A stretch of DNA of 56,793 nt from Desulfobacter curvatus DSM 3379 (GTDB taxonomy: Bacteria; Desulfobacterota; Desulfobacteria; Desulfobacterales; Desulfobacteraceae). Positions 16,587-26,665 of this stretch are shown piece after piece (position 1 is the first letter of the stretch; the number at the start of each line of letters is the position of its first letter). The notes below the pieces were generated by a model. The model made no database searches, was not told where the DNA came from, and was given only the letters and a program-made list of their open reading frames with translations. The stretch is taken from NCBI RefSeq assembly GCF_000373985.1, contig NZ_KB892957.1, positions 1 to 56,793 of the forward strand, in the 5' to 3' direction. Both the position numbers and the translations under genes were made by a program.

Positions 16587-18461
16587 CTATGAGATAAGGG
16601 AGAGGGTGTGGATCTGCATCTCACATTCCCGGCAGTTAAAGGTCACCTGGAAACGGTGTTTGCCATGGGTCAGAAACAACGGCCCGGCAGAAGGGTACGG
16701 GCAATTGCCTCTGTTTTGCCCTGCCTTTCCGGGGCACCACCCAAGGCTGCGGCGGATACAGTGTTTTGTGGTCATCACAGGGGTCCCCGGCTCTGGCACG
16801 GCACATTCAAAGGCAGGCGCAATGGATTGTACGCCCCTTTTTTTATAAAATTGAACCGCCGGATGATTGGCAGCATTGGCCCGAAAATCAAGGCCGGCCT
16901 GGTAAAAAGGAACCGGGGCCGGCCTGGGCCCGGCAGTCGGCCGTGCATAGGCCTTTAACCGGTTCTTCTCCAGGCAGTCCACCATGTCCCGGCGCAAACG
17001 GTTCAGGTCAGCGGCAGGCAGGAACACCGGCTTTGAAAGAATTTCAAGGCGGTTCAACTCAAAACAGGTATTGCCCAGCTTGGCCAACTGCTTTTCAATG
17101 GCTGCCCTGGCCGTGTCCGGATTGCGGGCAGGTTCCCCCGGGACACGAAGCAGGACCCGGGCATGGACATTGTCCTCATCCACACAGGAGAGTTCAATCC
17201 CTTCAGGATGCTTACGAAACGTCATATCCAGGGATATCTTTCTTTGGGCGGTCATGCCTGCCATCAAACGTGCAAACCTTAAATCATGATTCCTGAATAC
17301 CATGGTGCCTTTAGGCAGATCATTTTTATGAATCCGTGTTTTTCCGGACGGGAACACCTGTTCGTTTTCATCCACCCGGTTCACATAAAACCCTTTGAGC
17401 CGTCCCGGAGCCTTTGGAAAACAGACCCCGTCTCCGGCCCGCAGATCATGGGGACGATCCAGAACCAGGGCCTGATTTTTAATTTGTTTCACCTGTCCAA
17501 TGGGTTCTCCCACTGATTTTGGCGTATCAAAGGCGTCAATCGAGCCGGTTGACGCATCGGGTGACCCGGAAAGAAAATAATCGGTAAATCCCCGGTTAAA
17601 CGTTTTGCAGGGCTCGGGTGTGAAAAAAAACCTTGTACGGCCCGAGGATGTGCGGGCATGTGAGGAACCGGCCTTTATCAAGGCATCAAGCCGTTGGCGG
17701 TAAAATCCCGTGATATTTTTCACATAATCTAAACTTTTAAGCCGTCCTTCGATCTTAAAAGAGGTTATTCCGGCCCGAACCAGATCCCCTAAAAAATCAG
17801 AACGGTTCATATCCTTTAAAGAGAGCAGATGCCTGTTTTCACAAAGCACTGTGCCGCCTTTATCCTCAAGGTTCCAGGCAAGCCGGCAGGGCTGGCCGCA
17901 GGCGCCGCGGTTGGCACTTCTGCCGCCAATGGCCGCACTCATATAACATTGCCCGGAATAGCACACGCACAATGCCCCGTGGACAAAGGCTTCAAGATCC
18001 ACGCTTGTGGCGGTTCTGATCTGTTTAATCGCAGATAAAGACAGCTCCCGGGCAAGAATCACACGGGAGAATCCGGACTGTTCAAGGAATCTGACCTTTT
18101 CCGGGGTCCGGTTATCGGTCTGGGTGCTGGCAAATAAGGGGATGGGGGGCAAATCCATCTCTAAAAGCCCCATATCCTGGATGATCAGGGCATCCACCCC
18201 GGCATTGTAAAGCTGTTCTATCAAACGACGAGCCGGTTCAAGTTCATCATCAAAAAGCAGGGTGTTGAAGGCCACATATACCCGGGCGAAATATCGATGG
18301 GCATGGGTGCACAGCGCTTCAATCTCTGCCACACTGTTACCGGCTGCAGCCCTTGCACCAAACCGTTCGGGACCGATATACACGGCATCGGCTCCGTGAT
18401 CAACGGCCGCCTTGCCAAATTCCATATTTTTCGCCGGTGCCAAAAGTTCCAGGCCGGGCAT
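16587..18461 (-). CDS. U32-family protein, probable 23S rRNA C2501 hydroxylation factor (RlhA/YdcP-like)
   Basis: A 624-residue cytoplasmic protein. The N-terminal half is a U32 TIM-barrel (MPGLELLAPAKNMEFGKAAV, then DALIIQDMGLL and RVILARELSLSAIKQI). The U32 cysteine cluster is complete at ~165-195 (HGALCVCYSGQCYMS and NRGACGQPCR), expected to bind an Fe-S cluster. The second half carries the DUF3656-like region typical of RlhA (RVPGEPARNPDTARAAIEKQ). U32 proteins of this length act in tRNA or rRNA hydroxylation in E. coli (RlhA, TrhP). This one matches the long form, but the precise RNA target is inferred. It is divergent from the two-component system. Confidence 0.85.
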   Translation of the reverse strand: MPGLELLAPAKNMEFGKAAVDHGADAVYIGPERFGARAAAGNSVAEIEALCTHAHRYFARVYVAFNTLLFDDELEPARRLIEQLYNAGVDALIIQDMGLLEMDLPPIPLFASTQTDNRTPEKVRFLEQSGFSRVILARELSLSAIKQIRTATSVDLEAFVHGALCVCYSGQCYMSAAIGGRSANRGACGQPCRLAWNLEDKGGTVLCENRHLLSLKDMNRSDFLGDLVRAGITSFKIEGRLKSLDYVKNITGFYRQRLDALIKAGSSHARTSSGRTRFFFTPEPCKTFNRGFTDYFLSGSPDASTGSIDAFDTPKSVGEPIGQVKQIKNQALVLDRPHDLRAGDGVCFPKAPGRLKGFYVNRVDENEQVFPSGKTRIHKNDLPKGTMVFRNHDLRFARLMAGMTAQRKISLDMTFRKHPEGIELSCVDEDNVHARVLLRVPGEPARNPDTARAAIEKQLAKLGNTCFELNRLEILSKPVFLPAADLNRLRRDMVDCLEKNRLKAYARPTAGPRPAPVPFYQAGLDFRANAANHPAVQFYKKRGVQSIAPAFECAVPEPGTPVMTTKHCIRRSLGWCPGKAGQNRGNCPYPSAGPLFLTHGKHRFQVTFNCRECEMQIHTLSLIS

Positions 18462-18697
18462 AATAACTCCTTATTTAAAAACCCATCCGAAATTAGGATT
18501 TCACCTAATTTCCGGACAGACACTGTTTGTTTTTCCAACTGGTTCAAGAACCATTTAATACGCATTATTGTCAATCTTTTCTTCCTAAAAGTGCGCCAAA
18601 ACATAAAAAACTGCATCCGATTCAATAAAAACAATTGACTCAGCGTGTAAAAAAACCGCAAAATCAATTATGAAGTGGAACGAAAGGAAAAAAAATC

Positions 18698-19393
18698 ATG
18701 TCACAAACAGTTTTAATCGTAGACGATGATGCAAGACTCATTGATCTTTTGACCGAGTATTTGAAGGAAAATGAATTTTTAACCCATTCCGTCATGGTGG
18801 GCGCCGACGCCCTTGATGCCATACAGGATAAGCAGCCGGATATTGTTATTCTGGATATTATGTTGCCGGATACCAATGGTTTGGAAGTGCTAAAGCAAAT
18901 CCGGGCCAAACATACCATACCGGTCATCATGCTTACGGCTAAAGGCGATGACACGGACAGAATTGTGGGCCTGGAGCTGGGGGCGGACGATTATTTGCCC
19001 AAACCCTTTAATCCCAGGGAGCTTCTTGCCAGAATCCGGGCCATTCTCCGGCGCCAGGACAGGGCAGTCCCCGAGTCCGATACCGTGATTATCCGGGCTG
19101 GGGATCTGGAATTGAACCGGTCCACACGGACCTTGATTTCCAAGGGCGAAAACGTGCCCTTATCCACCACGGAATTCAATGTCCTGGAAGTATTGATGAA
19201 ACACCCGAACACAGTGCTCAGCCGGGAGCAGATCACAAACATGGCCCAGGGTCGAAGCTTCATGGCTGATGACCGCAGCGTGGATATTCATGTTTCCAAA
19301 CTAAGGGGAAAAATCGAAAAAACCCCATCTTCTCCGGTGCGGATCAAAACAATATGGGGCACAGGATACATGTTTATCAATACTGATTCATAA
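18698..19393 (+). CDS. OmpR-family response regulator
   Basis: A 231-residue regulator. The receiver domain (~1-120) has the acidic pocket VDDDAR, phosphoacceptor Asp53 in VILDIMLPD, a Thr in MLTAKGDD and a Lys in YLPKPFNPREL. The C-terminal winged helix (~135-230) is OmpR/PhoB-type (LSTTEFNVLEVLMKHPNTVL, DDRSVDIHVSKLRGKIE). It is cotranscribed with the sensor kinase 16 bases downstream and should be phosphorylated by it. The combination resembles CpxRA-type envelope sensing, but targets cannot be told from the sequence. Confidence 0.95.
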   Translation: MSQTVLIVDDDARLIDLLTEYLKENEFLTHSVMVGADALDAIQDKQPDIVILDIMLPDTNGLEVLKQIRAKHTIPVIMLTAKGDDTDRIVGLELGADDYLPKPFNPRELLARIRAILRRQDRAVPESDTVIIRAGDLELNRSTRTLISKGENVPLSTTEFNVLEVLMKHPNTVLSREQITNMAQGRSFMADDRSVDIHVSKLRGKIEKTPSSPVRIKTIWGTGYMFINTDS

Positions 19394-19409
19394 CCAAAGT
19401 GCCCAAACT

Positions 19410-20795
19410 ATGATAACCAAGCGTCTTTACCTGAAAATTCTTTGCGCTTTTCTGGGTATTCTGCTGATTAACATGCTGCTGACCATCGGTCTGTTCATGG
19501 TGACTGCCGGGCGTTCATATAAATCCTACATAGACCGGCAGACCATTATCAAGCTCAAATTATTTAAAGTCATGGTACAAAATGAGGCGGACCGGCATAG
19601 AAACCTTCCGGCAGAAAAAAATCCCGATTTTGTCCGGCTTTTGGACACCTGCACACAAATATTCGGCATCAAACTCTGGTTGACCGAACCCGGGGGCCAT
19701 ATTATATGGCAAAGTTTTGAGGGGTCGGTGGATTTTCTGTCTGACAAGGTCCATATACATGTCGATCACGACAGCGGGATCACAGTTTACCATTATATGC
19801 TTAAATGGGAAAAATACTATGCCATCATACCCATCAGCTACCGGAGCCAAGGATTGCACATTCACCTTTTTGTAGACACCGGGAAAGCCACCCACTATGA
19901 AAAGCTGTTCTTAATTGGATTTCTTGTCGTCGGTATTACCACCACCTTGATGCTGATCCCCATGATTTCGTACATCACCCGCCGGATAAACCGGCTTAAT
20001 CAGTCTGCCCTTGAATTTGCAGAAGGGAATTTGTCTGTGAGAACGGATATCAAAGGCCATGATGAAATTGCCAAACTTGGGGATACATTCAATCTGATGG
20101 CAGACCGCTTGGAACGGCTGGTCGGCAATACCAAGGAACTGACGGCCAATGTGTCCCATGAATTGCGATCTCCCCTTGCGCGCCTGAGGGTTTCCAAGGA
20201 ACTTATCCTAGACAAACTGGAACACCAGGGTTTTTCAGATGATGCCGTCATGCGGTTGTTGAACAACATGGAATCAGATATCGGAGATCTTGACACCCTG
20301 ATTGCAGAAGCGCTGGCCCTTTCCAAGATGAATTATCAGGAATCGGCCCTGGCACCTGAGACGTTCAGGTTTTGCGATTTCATCAAATCCATGCTGGATG
20401 CATATCATCCGCTATTGAGCAATAACGGCCTGGCCCTTGACCTTAACATCCGGGACTTTGGCAAGGCCCGCCAGGATAAAGCATTGGTAAAATCGGTTTT
20501 TTCCAATCTCATGGACAATGCCATAAAATATTCCCCACCCGGCAATTCCATCCGTGTTTCTGCCGGAACGGTCTCTCCCAAGGGCCTTGAATTTTCAATC
20601 ACCAATACCTGTGCACCGATGAGTCAAAAGGATCTTGATCGCCTGTTCAATCCGTTTTTCCGTATTCCCGGGCAAAAAGCATCGGGAACAGGACTTGGAC
20701 TTGCCATTGCAAAAAAACAGGTCCTGCGCTGCAAAGGCAACATCCATGCAGAACACACCGGCCGAACAATTTGCCTGACCGTTTCCCTGCCCTAA
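19410..20795 (+). CDS. membrane sensor histidine kinase
   Basis: A 461-residue partner of the response regulator. TM1 spans ~10-32 (LGILLINMLLTIGLFMVTAG), a periplasmic sensor domain ~33-165, TM2 ~168-190 (FLVVGITTTLMLIPMISYIT), HAMP ~190-240. The dimerisation/phosphoacceptor helix has His250 in NVSHELRSPLARLR. The HATPase domain has the N box SNLMDNAIKYSPPG, a divergent G1 region, and G2 GTGLGLAIAKKQVLR. It acts at the inner membrane and phosphorylates the adjacent regulator. The stimulus is unknown; no metal-binding motif stands out in the periplasmic domain. Confidence 0.93.
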   Translation: MITKRLYLKILCAFLGILLINMLLTIGLFMVTAGRSYKSYIDRQTIIKLKLFKVMVQNEADRHRNLPAEKNPDFVRLLDTCTQIFGIKLWLTEPGGHIIWQSFEGSVDFLSDKVHIHVDHDSGITVYHYMLKWEKYYAIIPISYRSQGLHIHLFVDTGKATHYEKLFLIGFLVVGITTTLMLIPMISYITRRINRLNQSALEFAEGNLSVRTDIKGHDEIAKLGDTFNLMADRLERLVGNTKELTANVSHELRSPLARLRVSKELILDKLEHQGFSDDAVMRLLNNMESDIGDLDTLIAEALALSKMNYQESALAPETFRFCDFIKSMLDAYHPLLSNNGLALDLNIRDFGKARQDKALVKSVFSNLMDNAIKYSPPGNSIRVSAGTVSPKGLEFSITNTCAPMSQKDLDRLFNPFFRIPGQKASGTGLGLAIAKKQVLRCKGNIHAEHTGRTICLTVSLP

Positions 20796-20802
20796 TTTTT
20801 CT

Positions 20803-21909
20803 TTAAAGAATGATATTTAAAATTCGCCGCAAGGGTTCGGCCGCGCCCCAAAGCAACTGATCACCCACGGAGAATGCGGTGAGAAAATTTTCTCCGATAT
20901 TCATTTTCCGGATTCTGCCCACAGGTACGTTCAGTGTACCTGTCACCGCAGCGGGCGTCAGGTCTCTGATGGAGTCTTCCTTATTGTTGGGTATCACCCG
21001 GACCCAGTCATTATTGGCCGACAGGGCGGCATTGATCTCGTCTAAAGGGACATCCTTTTTCAACTTGATGGTGAAGGCCTGGGAATGGCAACGCATGGAT
21101 CCGATGCGGATGCACTGGCCGTCAATGGGGATGGGATTGTCCGAGCGGCCCAAAATTTTATTGGTTTCCACAAAGCCTTTCCACTCCTCCCGGGTCTGGC
21201 CGTTCTCCATGGCCCGGTCAATCCATGGGATCAGGCTTGCACCCAAGGGAACGCCCCAGTTTTCAACAGGATAGGCATCGGAGCGCAAGGTGTCGGTAAC
21301 CTTTCGGTCAAGATCAAGAATCGCTGAGGCAGGATCATCCAGAATCAGGGCGGCATTATCACCAATGGTTCTCATCTGTGCCACAAGCTCTCTCATGTTT
21401 TTGGCACCGGCGCCGGAAGCGGCCTGGTAGGTCATGGAGGTCAGCCACTCCACCCAGTCATTTTCAAAAAGCCCGCCTAAAGCCATCAGCATCAATGATA
21501 CCGTGCAGTTGCCTCCGATAAAATTCTTAATTCCCTGGGATATTGCCTTTTCAATGACCGGCATGTTGACCGGATCAAGAACAATAATGCTTTGTTCATC
21601 CATTCTCAGGGTGGATGCCGCATCAATCCAGTACCCCTCCCAGCCACGCTCGGTCAGTTTGGGACGTACGGCTTCGGTATAAGACCCACCCTGACAGGTC
21701 ACCACAATATCCATGTCCATGAGTGCGTCAATATTGAAAGCGTCAATGAGTTCCGAGGTCCCCTGCCCCACATCAGGGGCAGTCTGTCCGGCCTGGGACG
21801 TGGTGAAAAAAACCGGTGTAAATTTTTGAAAATCATTCTGTGCAGACATTCTTTCCATGAGCACGGAACCCACCATGCCCCGCCAACCAATTATTCCGAC
21901 TTTTTTCAT
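20803..21909 (-). CDS. asd: aspartate-semialdehyde dehydrogenase
   Basis: A 368-residue enzyme reducing aspartyl-phosphate to aspartate semialdehyde with NADPH, feeding lysine/diaminopimelate, threonine and methionine synthesis. NADP-binding VGIIGWRGMVGS opens the protein, and the active-site Cys lies in NFIGGNCTVSLM. Started at the ATG at 21909, this is Cys135, the same number as in the E. coli enzyme. That, together with AAGG placed nine bases upstream, argues against the ATG at 21918. The DAASTLRM and IRIGSMRCHSQAF substrate motifs are also present. It is convergent with the sensor kinase (7-base gap) and not next to other pathway genes. Confidence 0.94.
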   Translation of the reverse strand: MKKVGIIGWRGMVGSVLMERMSAQNDFQKFTPVFFTTSQAGQTAPDVGQGTSELIDAFNIDALMDMDIVVTCQGGSYTEAVRPKLTERGWEGYWIDAASTLRMDEQSIIVLDPVNMPVIEKAISQGIKNFIGGNCTVSLMLMALGGLFENDWVEWLTSMTYQAASGAGAKNMRELVAQMRTIGDNAALILDDPASAILDLDRKVTDTLRSDAYPVENWGVPLGASLIPWIDRAMENGQTREEWKGFVETNKILGRSDNPIPIDGQCIRIGSMRCHSQAFTIKLKKDVPLDEINAALSANNDWVRVIPNNKEDSIRDLTPAAVTGTLNVPVGRIRKMNIGENFLTAFSVGDQLLWGAAEPLRRILNIIL

Positions 21910-22131
21910 ACCCACCATCCTTTCAGCTGCTCAGCTACAAGTATGTAATTTAAAATTTGAGACTTACTGCATAGCTGCTTTTTTAAAAAAAAGCCAGAGT
22001 CAGATAAAAAAAGCTGCGAAATCAACACGTGCTAAAACGCCATGCATCTGAAGAAAAAAATCCCATCGCGTTTGCAGGAAACCGCGCAATACCGTGCATA
22101 TCAGGACGACAAAACTTTGTTTTTCTTTTTA

Positions 22132-22159
22132 TTTACTCTTTGGAATTATATGATATAAT
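22132..22159 (+). promoter_or_regulatory. sigma-70 promoter of the glycogen operon
   Basis: TTTACT (22132-22137), a 16-bp spacer and a consensus TATAAT (22154-22159), 64 bases upstream of the debranching enzyme start. The rest of the roughly 300-base gap between asd and this gene shows no reading frame or RNA I can support. Confidence 0.55.
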
Positions 22160-22222
22160 TCAATTTAAAAATTTTGCGTTTATTGCCCTATTTTTTTAAG
22201 CCCAACTTCCTAAGGCGGGACT

Positions 22223-25200
22223 ATGGTCACAAAGAATCAGGAAATATTTTTGCTCGCCCAGAGTCCGTCCCCGGGAACGGCCCGGATTTTATTCTGCGGG
22301 GATGTTGTCGATTTCAAGCTTAGTGTATCCCCTGACAGCCCCGGCCGTGCCTTTGTCAGAACCAACCTGGGCAATGCGGATACAATCCGCAGGGAAATCA
22401 TCCGCCGGGTGGAAAAAAACGAAATCAAACTGGGCGAGGCCTGGTACGACCTGCCCATGAAAGAAGAAGGAGATGGAAATTTTTCCATCCACCTGCCCCT
22501 GCACCAGGCCGGATCGTTCCAGGCAAAATGTTTTTTTCTTCCCCAAGACAGTGATGTCCCGGTATGGCCCGAAGGGGAAAACACCCAAATCTGTGTTGAA
22601 CCGGCCGGGAGCTGCTGTGCCAATATCATTTATAACGCGTTTGTGCGGCAGTTTGGCGCCACCAAGGACGCAACGTTCCAGCCCCCGAATCTGGATTCCG
22701 TGATCAACAAGCTGGATGACCAGGGATTCACGGTGATTCCCAAATCCGGAAAATTCAGGGATCTAAAGGAACAGTTGAACTTTATCTTTTCCAGGATGGG
22801 CTGCCGGGCGCTTCACCTTTTGCCCATTCATCCAACGCCCACCACCTATGCCCGGATGGGCCGGTTTGGAAGTCCCTATGCAGCCCTGGATTTTTCGGAT
22901 GTGGACCCGGCTCTGGCCCAGTTTGACCCGGCAGCCACCCCCCTTGAACAATTTATGGAACTGGTGGATGCCGTGCATGATCACGACGGCTATCTGATCC
23001 TTGATATTGCCATCAACCATACCGGATGGGCTGCCCATCTTCATGAATCCCATCCCGAGTGGCTGGACCGAGAGGATGACGGCAAAATCCGCATGCCCGG
23101 TGCCTGGGGGGTTGTATGGGCGGATCTGACCAAGCTGGATTACCGGCACACGGATCTGTGGCAGTACATGGCTGATATCTTTCTACTCTGGTGCCGCCGG
23201 GGTGTGGACGGATTCAGGTGCGATGCCGGGTACATGATCCCGGAACGGGCCTGGGAGTATATTATCGTTAAGGTCAGAAGCCAGTACCCCAACACGATTT
23301 TTTTCCTTGAAGGATTGGGAGGGTCACCGGATGCAACCCGCAACCTGCTCCAGCGTGCAAATTTTAACTGGGCCTATTCCGAACTTTTCCAGGAATACTC
23401 CCTTGAGCAAATATCCAGGTACATTCCCCAGGCCATAGACCTTTCCAATACCTGCGGCCACTTAATCCATTTTGCGGAAACCCATGACAATGACCGCCTG
23501 GCCAAAGTGTCTCACACCTATGCAAAAATGAGGACCGGCCTTTGCGCGCTTTTCAGTATCTGCGGGGGATTCGGATTTGCCAATGGCGTGGAATGGTTTG
23601 CCAAGGAAAAAATAAATGTCCACAACTCCCCGGGCCTGAACTGGGGGAGCCCTGAAAATCAGGTGGATTATATCACCCGGCTTCATCTTCTTTTACGGGA
23701 ACACCCTGCTTTTTTCAGCCGGGCCCAATTGAAATTCATCCATGAAAAAAAGAGCCAGGCACTGGCACTGCTAAGATTCAACCCCCGTCAAAATGCCCGG
23801 GTGCTGGTGCTGATCAACCTGGACTGCGACAGTCAGGCCATGGCGGTGTGGCCGGCCGGCGCGGAAGGCAATGTTGCTTTTCCATGGACCGACCTGATTT
23901 CAGGCAACACTGTTCAGGCAGAAAACAGAAACGGAAAATACCGTATTCTTCTGAAACCGGGTGCAGTGCTGGCTTTAAGTCCTGAAAAGGATGATCTGAA
24001 CCTGCTTGAGCGCCAGCCGTCCGGCAATCTGTCCATGCCGGGCAGGGTTTTGATGCAGAAACAAAGAGCATTGGCCCTTGAGGTGATCACGGCAGTGAAG
24101 GGCTACACGAATATAGCCGACCTGGATGTGAACCAGGCCGCCATGGACCTGGCCCGGAATCCTGAAACCTTTATCCGCGAACTCTACCCGGACAAGCGGC
24201 CCAGCCGTACTATCCTGTTTAATGCCCACAAGGATGTCAATCGCAGAGTAATGGTTCCCCCGGGTTTTTTCCTGTTGGTCCGATGCAACCGGCATTTCAG
24301 GGTTCGGCTTGAGGAAGCAGGGCCGGACAAACAGTGTTTGGGATTCTATGAAAGCCTGCCCATAGAAGGGGGAGGCGGATATCAGGCCATTTTCATGCCC
24401 ATGGAAATAAAGGACTATCACAGGGACTGCCGGCTCAAACTGCGCATATCCGGCCCCCAAGGAACTAAACTAATTACCGGAAATATCCGGTATCTGCCCC
24501 CTTTTGAGACCCTTAACCTGCGTTTCTCCTTTACCCGCCGGGAGATTGTCACAGACCCGTCCATCAAGCAGTTGTCCACTACCAACCTGGGTGCAATGAT
24601 GCGGGCAGGAGCAAATTTCAGCCACCTGGAGAGCCGTTATGATGCCCTTTTGGGCGCCAACTTGAATCCCAGTCTGCCCGAAAACCGGTGGATGCTTTTA
24701 TCCCGGTTCAAGATCTGGGGTGTATTCCAGGGTTATTCCAGGGAACTTGGGCTGGATTGCCTGGATGCCTTCTGGGCCTCCCATGACCAGGGCGGGAAAT
24801 GGCGGTTCAGGGTCCCTTCATCCGAAGGCAGATATTATGTCATAGATCTGTTCCTGGAGATGGACCGAAAAACCAACACCGTGACCCTGACCCTGCACCG
24901 GGAAACCGCACCGGCGAATAATCCCCGGCGCCTTCAGTCCCAACGCGACGTCACGCTTATCATCCGTCCCGACATTGAAGACAGAAGTTTCCATGACACG
25001 GTTAAGGCCTTTAGCGGGCCTGAACAGCAATGGCCATCCCGGATTTCGGCATTTGAAAACGGATTTTTCTTTCATTCTAAAACAGGGCAGATCCTTCGGC
25101 TGTCAAGCAGCCGGGATACATTTTTATCGAAACCGGAATGGCAATACATGGTCCACAGAAATGTTGAAGCCACCCGGGGCCTGGATGCCGATTCTGATCT

Positions 25201-26554
25201 GTTCAGTCCGGGCTATTTCGACATCAATGTCAAGGGAGGAGACACAGTTCGCCTGATAGCCTGTGTCATTGATGAAGAGAAAATGCCTGAACCTGAAGAC
25301 GATAAAAAGATCTCTTTGCCTGGTCCTTTTCATTCGACCGTGCCGTTTTTTCAGGCAGCCCAGACAAGCCTTGACGCATTCATCGTGGACCGGGGAGAGG
25401 AAAAAAGCGTAGTAGCAGGATATCCATGGTTCCTGGACTGGGGAAGGGACAGCCTGATCTTCTGCCGTTCCCTGATTGAGCTTGACCGGACCCGGGATGC
25501 CATGGACATACTCTCCCTTTTTGGAAAATTTGAAAAAAACGGCACCCTGCCCAATATGATATGCTGTGACGATGCAAGGAACATTGAGACGTCAGATGCG
25601 CCCCTGTGGTTTTTTGCCTGCTGCCGGCAACTGACCCAAAGCTTAGGCAAAGAGGCGGTACTCACCCAAAAGATCGGACAGCGCACCATGATCCAGGTGC
25701 TCAAAGACATGGCATCATCCATGATCAACGGCACACCCACCGGTGTCAAGGCAGATCCGGAATCCATGCTGCTCTATAGCCCGGCCCATTTTACCTGGAT
25801 GGATACCAATTTCCCGGCAGGTACCCCCCGCCAGGGATATCCCATTGAGATCCAGGCGTTGTGGTGTCATGCCCTTCAATTTTTATCCCAGGTTGATGAT
25901 GTGGACCCACACGCGCCATGGCAAAAACATGCAGACACGGTTAAACGCAACATCGTGGATCTGTTCTGGCGCGAAAACGATGGGTTTTTCAGCGATTGTC
26001 TGCACTGCAACGAACCGGTTGACGCCGGACATGCGATTCCTGATGATGCCCTGCGGCCCAATCAGTTGCTGCTGATCACTTTAGGGGTCATTGACGACCC
26101 AAAAATCATGGCCCGGGTGGTGGAAACTTGCCGGGAGCTCTTGGTACCGGGTGCCATCAGAAGCCTTGCGGACCGACCCCTTACCATACCGTTGTTCATT
26201 GAACGAGAGGGCCGGCACCTGGTAAATCCCAATGCACCCTATGCAGGGTATTACCAGGGGGATGAGGACACCCAAAGGAAACCAGCCTACCACAACGGCA
26301 CAGCCTGGACATGGCAGTTTCCGGTATTTTGCGAAGCCTGGGCCACAGCCTTTGGCCCCACGGGTATTCCAGCGGCCCTGGCATGGCTGGGCAGTTCACT
26401 GCCATTGATGCGCACAGGCGCGGCAGGTTTTGTACCTGAAATTCTTGACGGCAATTTCCCGCACACCCCCAGGGGATGTGATGCCCAGGCTTGGGGCTGC
26501 AGTGAAATTGCCAGGGTTGTTCATAAGCTAACCCGGATTCAGAATAAATATTAA
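22223..26554 (+). CDS. bifunctional glycogen debranching enzyme (GH13 transferase + GH133 amylo-1,6-glucosidase)
   Basis: A 1443-residue fusion. The N-terminal GH13 barrel (~150-640) has an INHTG motif, the nucleophile in DGFRCDAGYM near 330, the acid/base Glu in FLEGLGG near 362 and the transition-state Asp in ETHDNDRL near 421. This predicts 4-alpha-glucanotransferase activity. The C-terminal (alpha/alpha)6 domain (~1040-1440) is the GDE C-domain (GYPWFLDWGRDSLIF near 1067, HNGTAWTWQFPVF near 1355), predicting amylo-alpha-1,6-glucosidase activity. This is the architecture of eukaryotic AGL (about 1500 residues) rather than of bacterial GlgX, so it should debranch glycogen indirectly, moving a maltosyl-type stub before cleaving the 1,6 bond. 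It is the first gene of an operon with glycogen synthase and branching enzyme. Confidence 0.88.
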   Translation: MVTKNQEIFLLAQSPSPGTARILFCGDVVDFKLSVSPDSPGRAFVRTNLGNADTIRREIIRRVEKNEIKLGEAWYDLPMKEEGDGNFSIHLPLHQAGSFQAKCFFLPQDSDVPVWPEGENTQICVEPAGSCCANIIYNAFVRQFGATKDATFQPPNLDSVINKLDDQGFTVIPKSGKFRDLKEQLNFIFSRMGCRALHLLPIHPTPTTYARMGRFGSPYAALDFSDVDPALAQFDPAATPLEQFMELVDAVHDHDGYLILDIAINHTGWAAHLHESHPEWLDREDDGKIRMPGAWGVVWADLTKLDYRHTDLWQYMADIFLLWCRRGVDGFRCDAGYMIPERAWEYIIVKVRSQYPNTIFFLEGLGGSPDATRNLLQRANFNWAYSELFQEYSLEQISRYIPQAIDLSNTCGHLIHFAETHDNDRLAKVSHTYAKMRTGLCALFSICGGFGFANGVEWFAKEKINVHNSPGLNWGSPENQVDYITRLHLLLREHPAFFSRAQLKFIHEKKSQALALLRFNPRQNARVLVLINLDCDSQAMAVWPAGAEGNVAFPWTDLISGNTVQAENRNGKYRILLKPGAVLALSPEKDDLNLLERQPSGNLSMPGRVLMQKQRALALEVITAVKGYTNIADLDVNQAAMDLARNPETFIRELYPDKRPSRTILFNAHKDVNRRVMVPPGFFLLVRCNRHFRVRLEEAGPDKQCLGFYESLPIEGGGGYQAIFMPMEIKDYHRDCRLKLRISGPQGTKLITGNIRYLPPFETLNLRFSFTRREIVTDPSIKQLSTTNLGAMMRAGANFSHLESRYDALLGANLNPSLPENRWMLLSRFKIWGVFQGYSRELGLDCLDAFWASHDQGGKWRFRVPSSEGRYYVIDLFLEMDRKTNTVTLTLHRETAPANNPRRLQSQRDVTLIIRPDIEDRSFHDTVKAFSGPEQQWPSRISAFENGFFFHSKTGQILRLSSSRDTFLSKPEWQYMVHRNVEATRGLDADSDLFSPGYFDINVKGGDTVRLIACVIDEEKMPEPEDDKKISLPGPFHSTVPFFQAAQTSLDAFIVDRGEEKSVVAGYPWFLDWGRDSLIFCRSLIELDRTRDAMDILSLFGKFEKNGTLPNMICCDDARNIETSDAPLWFFACCRQLTQSLGKEAVLTQKIGQRTMIQVLKDMASSMINGTPTGVKADPESMLLYSPAHFTWMDTNFPAGTPRQGYPIEIQALWCHALQFLSQVDDVDPHAPWQKHADTVKRNIVDLFWRENDGFFSDCLHCNEPVDAGHAIPDDALRPNQLLLITLGVIDDPKIMARVVETCRELLVPGAIRSLADRPLTIPLFIEREGRHLVNPNAPYAGYYQGDEDTQRKPAYHNGTAWTWQFPVFCEAWATAFGPTGIPAALAWLGSSLPLMRTGAAGFVPEILDGNFPHTPRGCDAQAWGCSEIARVVHKLTRIQNKY

Positions 26555-26665
26555 CCGTTTCAGTATAAAAAATGCTATATCATTCAAAGTTAATTGTTTG
26601 GGACCAGTCAGCCCATTATGGACAGAACCGGCAGCACTCCGAAAACCAGAAAATGGGAGGTGGTT

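Noticed and set aside
20796..20830. terminator between the sensor kinase and asd
   Set aside because: Only an AT-rich weak dyad with no GC stem is present in the 7-base gap and flanks.
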